Below, piece by piece: positions 45,277-57,099 of a DNA stretch of 64,000 bases; the stretch's first letter is position 1; each line of letters begins with the position of its first letter. Made by a program: the position numbers and the translations under genes. This stretch comes from Sarcophilus harrisii (taxonomy: Eukaryota > Chordata > Mammalia > Dasyuromorphia > Dasyuridae): positions 427,517,669-427,581,668 of the forward strand of contig NC_045429.1 in assembly GCF_902635505.1 (NCBI RefSeq), read 5' to 3'. Below the pieces are notes generated by a model. It was not told the DNA's origin. It saw only the letters and a list, made by a program, of their open reading frames with translations, and did not search any database.

Positions 45277-46589
45277 CTGTACATAATCAAAGTACAAAAA
45301 CCTCCCATTAGTGCAAAATATCTTTACTAGTTGAATGAATATTATCTAATGGTGCATATTTGTGCACCTATATGAACTCTAACCCCTAACCCGGTTTTTC
45401 CTCTTTCCCTTCCACTTCACAATTGTTTCAGGGTATAATTAACATGAATCAGATAGGAATATTGTGTTGGGTAAGAGGTTGGCTTTCTCCCTACCTTTGG
45501 TTCTCTGGTCTTCTGAAAAATTCCCATCTGGAGCTAATTAGATGTTTTCTTCTACAAAGTGATTTGCAGATCATTTGATCTCTCTTTTGTATTTGTTAGT
45601 CACAATATCTAAAATTGGATCATTACAATTTTTCTGGCTTTCTCTAGAAAATGTCTCTTTTCCTTTGGGCAATTGAATGGGCTACCATTCCATTAATGTG
45701 AATTAATTTGGATTTTGTTTTTCTCAGCTGAGGAATAGTTACAGTAAATTCAAGGCATGGAAAATTTTGGAATAACGATAGAATTACTTAAAGAAGGCAG
45801 ATAAAAATTAGATGAAGTCTATCAGAGAAAAACTTTGCAGACATTCCTGTTTCATCAAGAATAAAATCTATTTCCTTGCATGTTCATAGATTTAGATAAT
45901 TCACATCAATTCCATTCAACTCTATTTGATTCAAATTCACCCAACAAGCTTTTTAACTGGATGTCTATCACATATAATTCAAGTTGTGGGTAGAGTTTTT
46001 TGTGCTTAAGACCCAAGAATTTTATATTCATATTCCTGTCTTTGACATTCACTAGCTTTGTGATTGTAAGTCATATAATTATCTTTAGCTTCTCCTTATC
46101 TAAAAGATAATATCTGTGGAACTCCCCTTATAGTTTTTTTTTCTTTTTGCCTGGAGTTAATAAACGAGGTAATAGCTGTCAGTTTCTCTGCACATTTAAG
46201 ACTGCTGCTGAGCCACTGAAGGTGTGTTTTTCCTAGGTGAAAACCTCTTTCCTCTACCAATGCAGGATAAAATCTCTTTAGTACTCCATAGTTTTAGAGA
46301 ATTGACTTGAGTACTTGAGGCTAACTGAATTGTGCAGGGTCACACAGCCAGTTTGTTTTGTGTTAGTGAAGTAGAATACATACCTTTTGGGGTTCAAGTC
46401 TGGCTCATCATCTACTACCTCACTAAATGACAGAAAATATTATTGTTATGCTAGATTCTAGAATGCTTTCTTTGGACTCAAAGATTGAATATTGATTTTA
46501 CGTATCTTTTGCTTCCTTCTTATTGGAAACAAATGATAACTAGGATTTATATAGCTCTTTAGGAATTGTAAATCATTTTACAAATACCC

Positions 46590-46720
46590 TCTCATTTTGA
46601 TCCTCATAACAACTCTATGAGCTAGGTGCTATTCTTTACCCCCATTTTACAGATGAAGAAACTGAGTCTGAGACATGTTAAGTGCCTTGCTCAACATCAT
46701 ATTACTAAGAATTATCTGAA
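46590..46720 (-). repeat. MIR-type SINE fragment in intron 2 of unit C
   Basis: A CCCATTTTACAGATGAAGAA section and AAACTGAGTCTGAGACATGT. It is the counterpart of the copies in A and B. Confidence 0.65.
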
Positions 46721-46850
46721 GCAGGATTTGATCTCAATTCTCTTCCATCTACTATACCACCCAGTTTCTTCTTTTTAGGTATGGCTGAATATGACAAATA
46801 TCCAATCGAAGGCCATTGTCCCAGCCCATTGCTCCAAACAGAAAACTCAC

Positions 46851-47010
46851 TTTCAGAATACATTGCAGCTCATTTTCCAGAAATTCCTTCAGTTCACTTT
46901 GGCTCATTGTGTCACGTTCCTCATCTTGGCCACAATATTTGTAGAAAATATCTAAGATGTTGGAGATGCTTGTCAAGAGATGAGACATCTTGGTGCACAA
47001 TTTAATGGAC
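46851..47010 (-). CDS. S100 fused-type protein C, exon 2 (S100 N-terminal half)
   Basis: The acceptor CTCCAG precedes 47010, the ATG is at 46988-46986 and the donor GTGAGT is at 46850-46845. The coding part is 46 codons, from MSHLLTSISNILDIFYKYCG to ENELQCILK. The S100-type first EF loop has the same length as in human hornerin and keeps Glu32 (SQSELKE), so both calcium sites look usable. The 20-base leader between acceptor and ATG is shared by all three units, which supports the start choice. It joins exon 3 in phase 0. Confidence 0.9.
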
Positions 47011-47449
47011 CTGGAGGGAGAAAATGTGACGCCTTACTGTTATTTCTTTACATCCTTTTAGAGGCATCAATAGTAATTATCTGGAATAACATTCTTGAAT
47101 TTATTTCCCATCTCATCTGTTTCACCTGTGAAACTGTATTATGGGGAGAGATGGAGTAGGAACAATTCATTTTCATCAATCCAATGAAACACCCAGTCCT
47201 AGAAATCTTAAGCTCCAAGATCCCACAGGAAACCATGAAATACAGGACTGGAAGCAAAGCCTTCTCTTATTCTGAGAATGGCCTTAAAGCAACAGGAAAG
47301 CAAAGCTCCCTGATTTTAGTGGTACATTAGCATCTTAGAGGTATCATTTCAGTCAGAGCTGTGTTGGAAAGGACCTTAAAGATCATTTTATTTCCACCTC
47401 AGACAGTTCAAATGACATATCTAAGGGAGGAAGGTAGATGAAAAGGAAA

Positions 47450-47710
47450 GGAAAAGGAATAAGCATTTATAAAGTACCTATTATGGCTAGGCCCTGGGCT
47501 AAGCTCTGCAGATATCTCATTTGGTCTTTACACCAAGCCTGAGAGGTAGGTGGTATTATGATCCCCATTTTGCAGATGAGAAAGTTGAGGTAGATAGTGA
47601 TTATGTGCCTTTCCCAGAGTCACACAGGTATTGAGTGTCTGACTTCAAATCTGAATTCAGATCTTCCTGACTCTAGGTCCAGTGTCAGGACTTAGCTGCC
47701 TCAGGTCACT
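47450..47710 (-). repeat. MIR-type SINE in intron 1 of unit C
   Basis: A GTACCTATTATGGCTAGGCC start and a TTTTGCAGATGAGAAAGTTG section. It is the counterpart of 1795-2060 and 23290-23580. Confidence 0.7.
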
Positions 47711-47831
47711 ATGATCTGAACCAAGCCTTTTTGTTTCCAGTTTAGCATTCCTATTCCAATCATTTCAATTCCCATATTTACCCCTAGAAAACTATTGCAG
47801 TTCTAGCAAGACTGAATAAGTCCTCACTTAC

Positions 47832-47880
47832 CTAGTTCACCAAAGGAGCAAACAGGATGGAGATAGAAGCAACTTGGAGG
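47832..47880 (-). other. Unit C noncoding exon 1 (approximate start)
   Basis: The donor GTAAGT at 47831-47826 follows GAACTAG. The start is estimated from the TATA box. Intron 1 (47831-47011) is about 0.82 kb. Confidence 0.65.
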
Positions 47881-48095
47881 GTATCAACTGTCTAGGATGC
47901 TAGACTTTTATACTGGGTTTAATTGTCCACTTTAGGGTGGTGACTCCCTTTCTGTGGGATGACCTGATTCATTTTCAACCAAACCCAGTGCCACCTCTCT
48001 CTCCACCTCTGTCATCAGGGACATTAGCTAAGCTAACTGCTTCCCATCTACTCATCTGTGATTACATTAGGAGCTCCCCAATTTGGGCCAGTATC
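47880..48095 (-). promoter_or_regulatory. Unit C core promoter with TATA box
   Basis: A canonical TATAAAAG lies at 47912-47905 on the minus strand, with the AP-1-like GGGAGTCACC upstream (plus-strand GGTGACTCCC at 47939-47948), as in unit B. The conserved upstream block ends with AGGAGCTCCCCAATTT (plus-strand reading). Confidence 0.7.
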
Positions 48096-48659
48096 AGCCC
48101 CCACCTATCAGTGTTTTAGGACATTTTACATAAGTACCTCTGAGGACATCATAAGTTTGCTGAAGGCAGGGACCATAGGACTATAGGTTTATAACATTTA
48201 GAATTGGGAAATGGGCCATGGCAATTTCAGAGTGCTACCTCCTAGTTTTTCAAATGGATAAATTACCAGAATGAATAAAAAACATTCACCAGCTCTTATC
48301 ATGTGCCAAGCACTATGATTATTACACAAATAACAGCAAAACAGCACCTGCTCTAAATCAGTTTCTATTCAAAGAATAGGGGGCAAAGAAGAGAGAATAA
48401 TATGCAAAGGAGTTTTGTGGCCAAAGAAAGTTGTCAGGATTTGGATATCTCAGGGATGCCAAATGGAACTAATGGAAATTTTATTGACTTGATGAAAAAT
48501 GGGTGCAGGGGATAAGATTTGAAGAGATTAAGTCAAAACATACAATCAATGATAGATACAAATGAGAATCCTAGGGTAGTTGTTTTCATGGGATATAAAG
48601 CATGGTTTGGCTTGGGGTGTGAGATGCTAGATATAGTGGGCTAAGGAAGTTTTTGTTCA

Positions 48660-50130
48660 TGTGTTAATTAGGTTGCCTTTACCTCATGGAAGGAATTCCA
48701 AAGTTATGTATCTTTTTTTTTTTTAATAGTTTTTGGACTTGTAGTGGTTCGAAAGATTTAAGGTAAGAGTGGATGACAAGAAGATGACCAATGTTGATGG
48801 AACATTTTTCTATCAAAGGCACCATAATCCTTCTAATACCCAGGTTCACAATGAGTCATATATAAGGTCATGTTTTAGCCTTCTCTTTTACCCTAGTCTC
48901 ACTCCTCTTATCTCTTCTTACATATTATCTGAGCAAATTTTTGTTGAATTTAGTTAGAATAATATTAATGGATAGGACTCATTAAGCCCAGATAATGAGC
49001 TTTGTTTGGTTCCATTCAGCTACCTTAAATGGAAGGTGAGTACCTGGTGAAGAGGAGAGACTCAACAATACTTATTCTTAGAGAGTTTTGTGAGGAAATG
49101 TCTTTCTTCCTAGCCTTATTTCACCAGATTATTTATAACATAAGAATGACATCTTTTGTTGCTTCGGGTTTAGAGATTTAGGAAATGTTTATTGTTGGAT
49201 ACATTAAGTCTGAACAAGGTGATACAAAGAAAAAGTGAGTGAAACATAGAATTCCAAATCATGGACACAAAGAACTACAGTAGAGCCATAACCCTGGTCT
49301 ACTTTAACTTTTTCCTCTTGTGACCCTTTTTGCCTGAGAAGTTTTTACATAACCTTGGGTGATATATAAGATAGGTATACAAATCAAACATTTAGTGATA
49401 ATAAATCATAATTTCACAATTCCCCACATTGTTACATGACCCCAAATGGGTTTGTAGCCCATAATTTAAAAAGCTTTGCTATATTCTACAAGTGGATCAT
49501 TTCAAAGATCTGGAAATGATATAGGGCCTACCCAATCAAAGGCATGGTCTTCATTCTTTTCATTAAAAGGTGGTAAGAATCAAAGGCTCAGAGGAAGATT
49601 CTTCTTCTAAAATCTGAATTCCACACTTTGTGGTATGCTAGTAATGCTGTATTTTCAAAGTCTATGCCAATGATTCATAAGATCTGGCAGTTTCTATAAA
49701 TCAAAAAAGTAATTAAGTCATTGCTCTACAAACAATGATACATTTTTCACAGGAAGTCCATTCTTGCTAAGTGCAATTCTGGGTTGATTGCAAGAGGGTC
49801 TCTATTTCAGCTGCCACAACTCACAAAGATTTTCTACAAAGACATAATGGACCTTTTGCTTATATTGGTGCAGACAGACTCTCTATGTTGAAACCATAAA
49901 ATCCTGAAATTTTGAAGTCAGAGTCCTTGGCAACAAGATACTCTTTCTCCTTTTTGTGTAATACACCTTCATTCTCGGGCAGTGCCCTATATCAGAACTT
50001 GTTGTAAAGGTGATAAATGTAGGATCAGAGAACATGGTAGAGATGAGAAGTGGAGGAGACTTGACAAGAGACAGGTAGCCTTATCATTTGGGTTTTAGAA
50101 CTAGACCAGGGCACCTAAGCGTTTAACAGG
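48660..50130. other. Unassigned spacer right of unit C
   Basis: Nothing recognised: no exon, no clear repeat body and no long open frame. Confidence 0.4.
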
Positions 50131-50139
50131 ATAATGATG

Positions 50140-50365
50140 ATGAAATAGCTAGGTGGCTCTGGCCCTGGAGTCTGGAAAACCTGATTTCAAATGTGATCTC
50201 AGGTTCTTAGGCAAGTCACTTAACTTCTGTTTCCCTCAGTTTCCTCATCTGCAAAATGGGGGGGGGTTATAATAATAGCACATGTCTCACAGTTTTATTG
50301 TGAGGATAAAATGAAATAATATTTATAAAATATTTTGCATATATTAAAGCATTATATAAACATTA
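50140..50365 (+). mobile_element. tRNA-type / MIR-like SINE
   Basis: Sense orientation: a TAGCTAGGTGGCTCTGGCCC head, CTTAGGCAAGTCACTTAACT, CAGTTTCCTCATCTGCAAAA, then a TTATTGTGAGGATAAAATGA tail section. Confidence 0.7.
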
Positions 50366-50399
50366 CCCATTAGGAATAATGGCAATGATAAGAGTAATA

Positions 50400-50870
50400 G
50401 TTGACACACAATTATAATTTATAATATGTACATGTATATACCATACAAATGCACGTATATGAATAAGAGCACACCGATGTATATATAACTGAATTACATG
50501 TCTGTATTTACATATTTCAACAATATTCATAATAATAATATATGTATATAAACAATATTGTAATGCACATATGTATATATATATGTGTGTATATGCATAT
50601 CTCACAATGCACATATATATATATAGATACATACACAATAATACATGTATGGAAATAGACATAGAAGATAAGTACCCACATGTATACATATATCACTCAT
50701 AAGTATATATGCATACATGTATATATGATATGTACATATACATATTATGTATGTGGATTTATAATTATGTGTCATTATGACACGTGTCATACACAACAAT
50801 ATAAATATCTGTCATATTACTCATATTATGTTTATTATTAATTATTATGAATGAATATAATTATATATGT
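50400..50870. repeat. Long AT/GT-rich compound microsatellite
   Basis: Alternating purine-pyrimidine tracts of TATG, CATA, ATAC and TA units over about 470 bases. They make short Tyr/Ile/Cys-rich open frames on both strands that are not genes. Confidence 0.8.
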
Positions 50871-50934
50871 AAATATCTATATCTTTCAGGTTTACAGAGC
50901 ACTCTACAAAATTTATCTATTTGGTCTTCAGAGC

Positions 50935-51345
50935 AGCCATGCTGTTGTTTGTTCTCCATTTTTAAAGAGAACCAATGATATCATGTTGTGAACCTGATGT
51001 CTTGACTTGCACATAAATTGGATTTAAGTGAGGCAGAATTATTCAAAGTTGTCAGTCTCAAACTCTTTTCCTGGGTTATTGAAGTCCAGTGGTAAGGCAA
51101 AAAAGTCAAGATGACTAGAGATGACCTGGGATGATCTTGGTATCTTTGATGTTTGACCAAGTTCTAAGTCTTCCACGTGCCTGCTTAAGCCATTTTCATA
51201 GATGTTGGAGCAAGTTGTTCTCATCCATCCATTTAACTGGAGGAAATCTTTACATGCTTGGGATAGACATCTTTGAACTCACCCTCAATATGTTGAAACA
51301 ATTTACTGGGTTTGCTCTCTTTGCCTGATAAACTTTCTTGAAACC
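50935..51345 (+). repeat. Interspersed SINE-like repeat (family not named)
   Basis: TGCTGTTGTTTGTTCTCCAT, GACTTGCACATAAATTGGAT and GATGACTAGAGATGACCTGG. It is the same family as 29605-29830 in reverse. Confidence 0.6.
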
Positions 51346-51454
51346 ACAGGTAAGAGTTGGGTCACAGGTGGACACCAGAGATGGACTGGCAGTTCAGAAA
51401 ATATGTCTCTAAGCCTTCATACAGGTGTTACTTCTCCCTGAGCACTCCATAAGC

Positions 51455-51695
51455 TTAGGTGGTGCAATGGATAGAATGCCAGGCCTGAAATCAGGAAGAC
51501 TCATCATCAGGTCTGGTCCTAGACACTTTTTACTACCTGTGTGACCCAGGGCAGGTCATTTACACCTGTTTTCCTCAATTTCCATATCCATAAAATGAAT
51601 TTGAAAAGTAAGTGGCAAACTATTTCAGTATGTTTGCCAAGAAAACCCTAGCAATAGGTTCACAAAAAACTGGACCACCCAACAACAATAAAGCA
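51455..51695 (+). mobile_element. MAR1-type SINE
   Basis: A TTAGGTGGTGCAATGGATAG head, CCTGTGTGACCCAGGGCAGG and GTTTGCCAAGAAAACCCTAG, ending in a CAACAACAATAA tail. Confidence 0.8.
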
Positions 51696-51719
51696 TTAAC
51701 ATGACACTTAAAAAGTCCA

Positions 51720-51880
51720 ACTGTTTTAGGTACCATAAGTATTGCTATGATTGGGGTTTCATAGAAAAGGAAACCGAGGGACAAAAAATAAATGACTTGG
51801 CCATTTTTACACAACTAGTAAATAACCAATGCAGGATGTGAACTCAGGTCTTTTCTGCCCCAATGCTCTTTTCACTATTC
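51720..51880 (-). repeat. MIR-type SINE
   Basis: AAGGAAACCGAGGGACAAAA, CACAACTAGTAAATAACCAA, then GTGAACTCAGGTCTTTTCTG. Confidence 0.6.
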
Positions 51881-52707
51881 AATGATTACCTGAGGGGTAC
51901 TTTTGCTTCTATGAGGGACTGATTATGACTTTGAGAAGTTCCCTTAACTTTTGGTGCTTTGGTTTTTCCTTCTACAATTACAAGGTGCTATTAGTATTAA
52001 GATGCATGAAGGCAGTTGCACAAACACCCTGTGCCATCATCAACCATTGTGTAGCACAGTCCTGGTCCACCCAGTATTTGCTAACAGGTAGGAGGACCAA
52101 GCAGGACAGAATCCAAGCCCCCAGGAGCAAAGGGAGCTTAAAGATTTAGTAATGTCCACTCAGCATTTTGGCTACCAGGTATTCTAGCTACTAATTCCAA
52201 TGAGTCAATGGGTTGGGGACAAGAGTCCTATATTCAGAATGATTTTCTGATTTTCCAGAAACCACTTTGCTTCTTTTTTTCATGCTAAAGATAAAGTATG
52301 GGTGCCTAGAGCTCACAATTATTATGCTTGATGTTTTATTCATTTAAATAGATAAATTTTCTTGAGAAAGAAGTTAGAAGGTACCTTAACAAGTTAGAAG
52401 TTACTTTCAGGTTGATTTAATTGAACCATTAAAAATCCCACATTCAAGATTTTCTTATTAAGCTAAAAAATTGATTTTCTAATACAATTCAATTCCAGTC
52501 TCTACTTGTATAAAGCCTATGCTATTTCCTAAGACCTATGCTAGGTCCGAGAGAAGATAGACTATTTAATGAGGACATGCTATTTGAGTCAATGGAAATA
52601 GTCTATTGAGGGGAAAGGGGAAATACAATTATACTATAAAATAATACATGGGAAGTCATAGGATTAGAGTTGAAAGGGATCTATTTACTCCTACTAAAAG
52701 TTGAACA

Positions 52708-52741
52708 AGGTTTTTGTTTGTTTGTTTGTTTGTTTGTTTTT
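52708..52741. repeat. (GTTT)n microsatellite
   Basis: GTTT repeats directly left of the reverse MAR1 SINE, probably grown from its A-rich tail. Confidence 0.8.
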
Positions 52742-52990
52742 GTTATTCAGTTGAGTCATTCTTCCTATGATCCCATTTTGGATTTCTTGGCAAAAATAGT
52801 GAAGTGGGTTTGCCATATCCTTCTCCAGCTCATTTTATAGATTGAGGAAATGAAGGCAATCAGGGCTAAGTGACTTGCCCAAGGTCATAGAACTAATAAA
52901 TGTCTAAGATCATGTTTGAATTTAGGAAAATGAGTCTTTCTGAATTCAGAACTCTGTCCCCTATACTATCTAACTGCCCCAAAACTCAAA
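52742..52990 (-). mobile_element. MAR1-type SINE
   Basis: Reverse orientation: TTGAGTCATTCTTCCTATGA, then TTGGATTTCTTGGCAAAAAT, CTTCTCCAGCTCATTTTATA and an ACTATCTAACTGCCCC head. Confidence 0.8.
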
Positions 52991-52999
52991 CAAGAGTCC

Positions 53000-54290
53000 C
53001 CTCTATAAGATGGCTTTTGACTTCTGCTAAAATAATTCCTATAATGGCTATTCTTCTTCCATAAGCAGCCCATTTCCCAGTTTTTGGAAAGCTTTAATTG
53101 TTAAGAATTTCCCCCTCATGTGCTATCAAAATTTGCCTCATCAGCTTTCACTGATTGTTCTAGTTCTATGATTTGGGGAAAAGCAAATGAATTTAATCCC
53201 TTCTCCATAGGAAACGATAGCTATCTTTTCTAGGCTAAATGGCTCCATTTGTCTCAGGCTATCCCAATTTGATGAAGTTCCAAATGACTTCATTTTTTTT
53301 TTTCTAATCTTCCTCTGGACATAGATCAGTTTATCAACATCCTTTCTAAAATGTGAAGTGAAGTGAAGACCACTACACAGATCATTAACATTACAATCAT
53401 GGCATAATCATTACTTTTCTAGTCTCCATAAATGTTTTTGTTAATGATATCTAAAATCATATTGGTTGCCTAAGGAACTCTTAGAAGGTTATGTGACTCT
53501 TCCATTTTTAATTTGTTAAGTTGTTTTCATATTCAAATACAAGACATTTATCCATATGATATTGCATCTTATTTGATTTGGCTCATCATTGACATTTTTT
53601 GTGTCTTCATTTTGCCTCTAGCATCTCAGCTTCTTTTGTGAGTTCTGTGTCTTCTGAACATTTGGTGAACATATCATCATTATATTTTATATATTAGACC
53701 TTATATACTACAGGTATTACCTTATATATTATATGTATTATACCTCCATATTATACTATCATTCTACCTTTATCCAAGGTATCAATAGAAGTGTTTTCCA
53801 GAATAAAGCCAAAGATTGATGACCACAGTTTCCCAGTAGAGACTTCCTCCCATGTTCACATGGAACACATGAGTCCATTTGTGACTACTCTATAATTCAA
53901 TCATTCAATCAATTTTTTCCTCTTTAACTATCATCCAGCCCATATTTCTCTATTTTGCCTACTAAGATATTATGAGACATTTTTTTCAAATGTCTTGATT
54001 AAAATTTATAGATTTAATAATTATGTAAAAAGAAGAAATGAGATTAGCTTGACATAATCTATTCCTAATGAATCCAAGATGGTTCTTAGTGATTATTACT
54101 TCTTTTTCTACATGCTCACAAATCATTCCTTTAATAGTTTATTATAAAAAACTTTTACCAGGAGTAATACTCAAATCAACTGCAGTATCAATTGAAGAAT
54201 CTTATATTTGCTTTCAAAAAATAAATTGAGATTTTTGCTGACTTTTTGATCTCATCTCATCTGCTTTCCTGAATATTTCTAAGTATATAA
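53000..54290 (-). mobile_element. L3/CR1-type LINE remnant
   Basis: The antisense landmarks run in the order known for CR1/L3 elements: CTTCCTCTGGACATAGATCA, TTTATCAACATCCTTTCTAA, TCATCCAGCCCATATTTCTC, a TATTATGAGACATTTTTTTC section, a GAAATGAGATTAGCTTGACA section and CTAATGAATCCAAGATGGTT. It is old and carries no open frame. Confidence 0.7.
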
Positions 54291-54409
54291 GAAAGATGCA
54301 ATTCAAGAGCTACTTATGATATGAAAAAATAAACACACTAATACATATGAAATAAAAATTCCTTAGATGAAGTGACATTTAAGATATTTTTTAAAATGTC
54401 ACATTTTTA

Positions 54410-54560
54410 TAGTGATTTAAAATTTATAAAATGCTTTCTTTACCTGAAATTTTGTTGTGGGCAGTATATGTATTATAATCTTTATTTTATAGATGAAACT
54501 CCAGTAAGTTGGGTAATCTGTCCATAATTATATAACTAGCAAACTTCATAGGCAAGTTCA
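54410..54560 (-). repeat. MIR-type SINE fragment
   Basis: TTTATAAAATGCTTTCTTTA, then TATTTTATAGATGAAACTCC and ATAATTATATAACTAGCAAA, a weak match in MIR order. Confidence 0.5.
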
Positions 54561-55079
54561 AAACTTAGAACATCTTACACCAAGTGAGGAAAAATTTTGT
54601 TTTTTAAAAATGTGAGCTTTTCTTTTTATTATGTTCTTGATGACACACATATATTTCAGTATGCAAAGAAGAACAGGTAACATGGATTGAATTGCTGGTT
54701 GCACCCCAGGGAACACAGGTTGGAGTTCCCCTGGAAATTTCAAGGGACTTTAGGGACTTGTATGACTAAACATGGAAGGGTTTACACTTTGAGGTGATGG
54801 AGCAGTTTCCTTATTTGCCACTGAGCTGAAAGCTGCTGACTCAATGGATCTCTCTTTTTTAAAAAGTTAAATTTTAGTGGTGATTTTTGTTCTTAAATTG
54901 TCTACATTTTCCATTTTATTTCTCACATCATCCCTTCCCAGGAAACTGTCTATTTTTTAAAAAAGAGTTCAGCAAAACTACTCAACATATTAAAAAAAAG
55001 GCTCCTAGTATCTTCCCCAACTTCTGCAAAGAAGCAAGGAAAGATATCTTTTTATATTTCTTCTTTGGGGGCATAGCTT

Positions 55080-55680
55080 GGTCATTATAATTTTGTTGCA
55101 TATAATTTCAATCGTTTTATTGTTGCTGTCATTGTTCTTTCCATTTATATCATTGTAATTGTGATATTCATTGATTTTCTGATTTTGCTTACTTTTCTTT
55201 GCATCAGTTCATGCAAGTGTTTCTATGCTTTTTTGTATTAATCATATTTATTATTTCTTACAGCACCACTATATTTCATTATATACATATACCACATTTT
55301 AAAAAAGCTATCCTCTAACTGATAAACATCTACTTTGTTTTTCATGACTTTTGCAATCACAAAAAGCACTACTATAAATATTTTTTTCTCTATGAGGAAC
55401 TTCTTTTTTATCATAAATTTTCATGGAGCATATACTCAGCAATGTGATCTCCAGGGCAAAGGATATAGACATATAATCATTCTCTTTCTGTTGCTCAAAT
55501 TACTTTCCAGAGCAGATGAACTATTTTACAGCGTATCCTAATCTTTCATATTCATCTTCCCATAATTACTCCAATATTAACTATTTCTATCTTTTGTCAT
55601 CTTTGTCAATTTGTTGGATTTGAAGAAAAACTTTAAAATTGTTTTGATTTTTTTTCATTTTTCTTTTTAGTAATCATTTG
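55080..55680 (-). mobile_element. L1 3' UTR fragment
   Basis: GCATCAGTTCATGCAAGTGT, a CTATATTTCATTATATACAT section and CCAATATTAACTATTTCTAT, in the antisense L1 3' order; decayed. Confidence 0.65.
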
Positions 55681-55684
55681 GAAC

Positions 55685-55810
55685 ATTTGGTATAATGGAT
55701 AGAGAGCTGACCAGAAAGACGTGTTCATCTTGCCTCTGACACATACTAGTTATGTGACCCCGGGAAAGTTATTTAATCTCTTGGCGATCCATAAGCCACT
55801 CTTCAAGGCT
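55685..55810 (+). mobile_element. tRNA-type SINE fragment
   Basis: GGTATAATGGATAGAGAGCT, GACACATACTAGTTATGTGA and a CCCGGGAAAGTTATTTAATC section. Confidence 0.6.
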
Positions 55811-56339
55811 TTAAGCAAAGATGGTCTTGATCTGTATTGGGGTGGGGGAGGCATTTCTTACTTGAATGTTTTTCTACCAATGACAGCTGATTAAAAAGGG
55901 AAATTTTGGATTTAAACTCCTGCTTTTTCTGTTTTCTCTTTCTGAGAAAAAGTCAGACACTAGAGTTTCTGAGACTGTATTCTCTTAGTGCTGGGGATTA
56001 TTGTGAATTTGAGAATTTCTAAATTTAATTCCCCACAGTATGGGACCTATAAGCATTACCAGCTCTATGGCTAGGTTTATCAGAGAATGGCTATTTCAGG
56101 TTCAAGTTACTTTGAGTTTGCATTCAGATACCTTATGAATCCCCATGCATGTGATTACCTATGCCGTTCTTCAGAGAGCAGAATTAATTTAAAGCAAAAG
56201 TATTTAATGGAGCAGCATAAAAAAAAAATAGCATCACAACATTTCCCCCATAAACCTAGAGTTTTTTTTTTACTAATAAAAACACCATCAGTGGCAAAAT
56301 ATGCACATATAGGAAACATGTCTCAAGCCTTATAAATTA

Positions 56340-56525
56340 TAGGATCATGGACATAGAATTGGAAGAAGCCTCAATAGGCCATTTAATGCAATGCTCACTT
56401 TTTTTTTTTTTTTTTTTTTTTGATGAGGAAGCTAAAGTCCATGTCATTTGCTTAAGGTTATTTAGATACTAAAGGTAGGAGGTGGAATGTAAGCCCAGGT
56501 CCTATGACTCTAGAATCCTTTCATC
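56340..56525 (-). repeat. Old SINE (MIR-related) with internal T-run
   Basis: ATAGGATCATGGACATAGAA, a 22-base T-run at 56400-56421, GATGAGGAAGCTAAAGTCCA and GCCCAGGTCCTATGACTCTA. Confidence 0.5.
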
Positions 56526-57099
56526 TTCTTTCCTTCCTAGGGCATCAATCCATCAGCAAGCATTTTCCAAGTGCATGTCACGTTCCAGACATTGTGCTAG
56601 TCATTCAGGGCACTACACAAAAAAGAAAATGGTTCCTGCCCTCCTGCAGGGCTAGAACCCTTCCTCAATGGTCTTTAAATATATTTTATGGATACAAATG
56701 CGATTTGTCTGTTATCTCTAGCCCTCACAATATTTTCTCATCATACATTTTCTGGTTATCTTTTGTGTCCTTTCTTTTGCTCACATTGGTATTGATAATC
56801 TACTTCTATTGATAATGTATCTCTTATCACCCTGTGGGTCATCCAATATTTTGATACTTTGGAGACTATTTTTCCATGGTGCATAGGCATGAAATATATA
56901 AATAACATTTATGTTTAGAGTGTATGTGTGTGTCAGAAGATGAGGGATCAGATCATGACCATTAAAAGTATTCTCCAAGTTCCTACTTCAACTTTCTTTC
57001 TTCATCATCTTTGATTGTGAACCTACCTCAATGACAAATGTGGTTGTTTAAAATATAGGTACAGACTAGAAGAAGTCTAGTGGGTTTCCAGTTTAACCA

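Larger units (their letters stand above)
38580..48660 (-). repeat. Duplicon C: S100 fused-type gene unit
   Basis: The same order as unit B: 3' flank (38780-39560), exon 3, intron 2 (45277-46850, 1.57 kb), exon 2, intron 1, exon 1, promoter, upstream flank. Similarity to A and B fades near 48650. Confidence 0.75.

Noticed and set aside
50363-50799. Tyr/Ile/Cys-rich open frames on the minus strand
   Set aside because: They arise from the TATG/CATA compound microsatellite and have no gene context.
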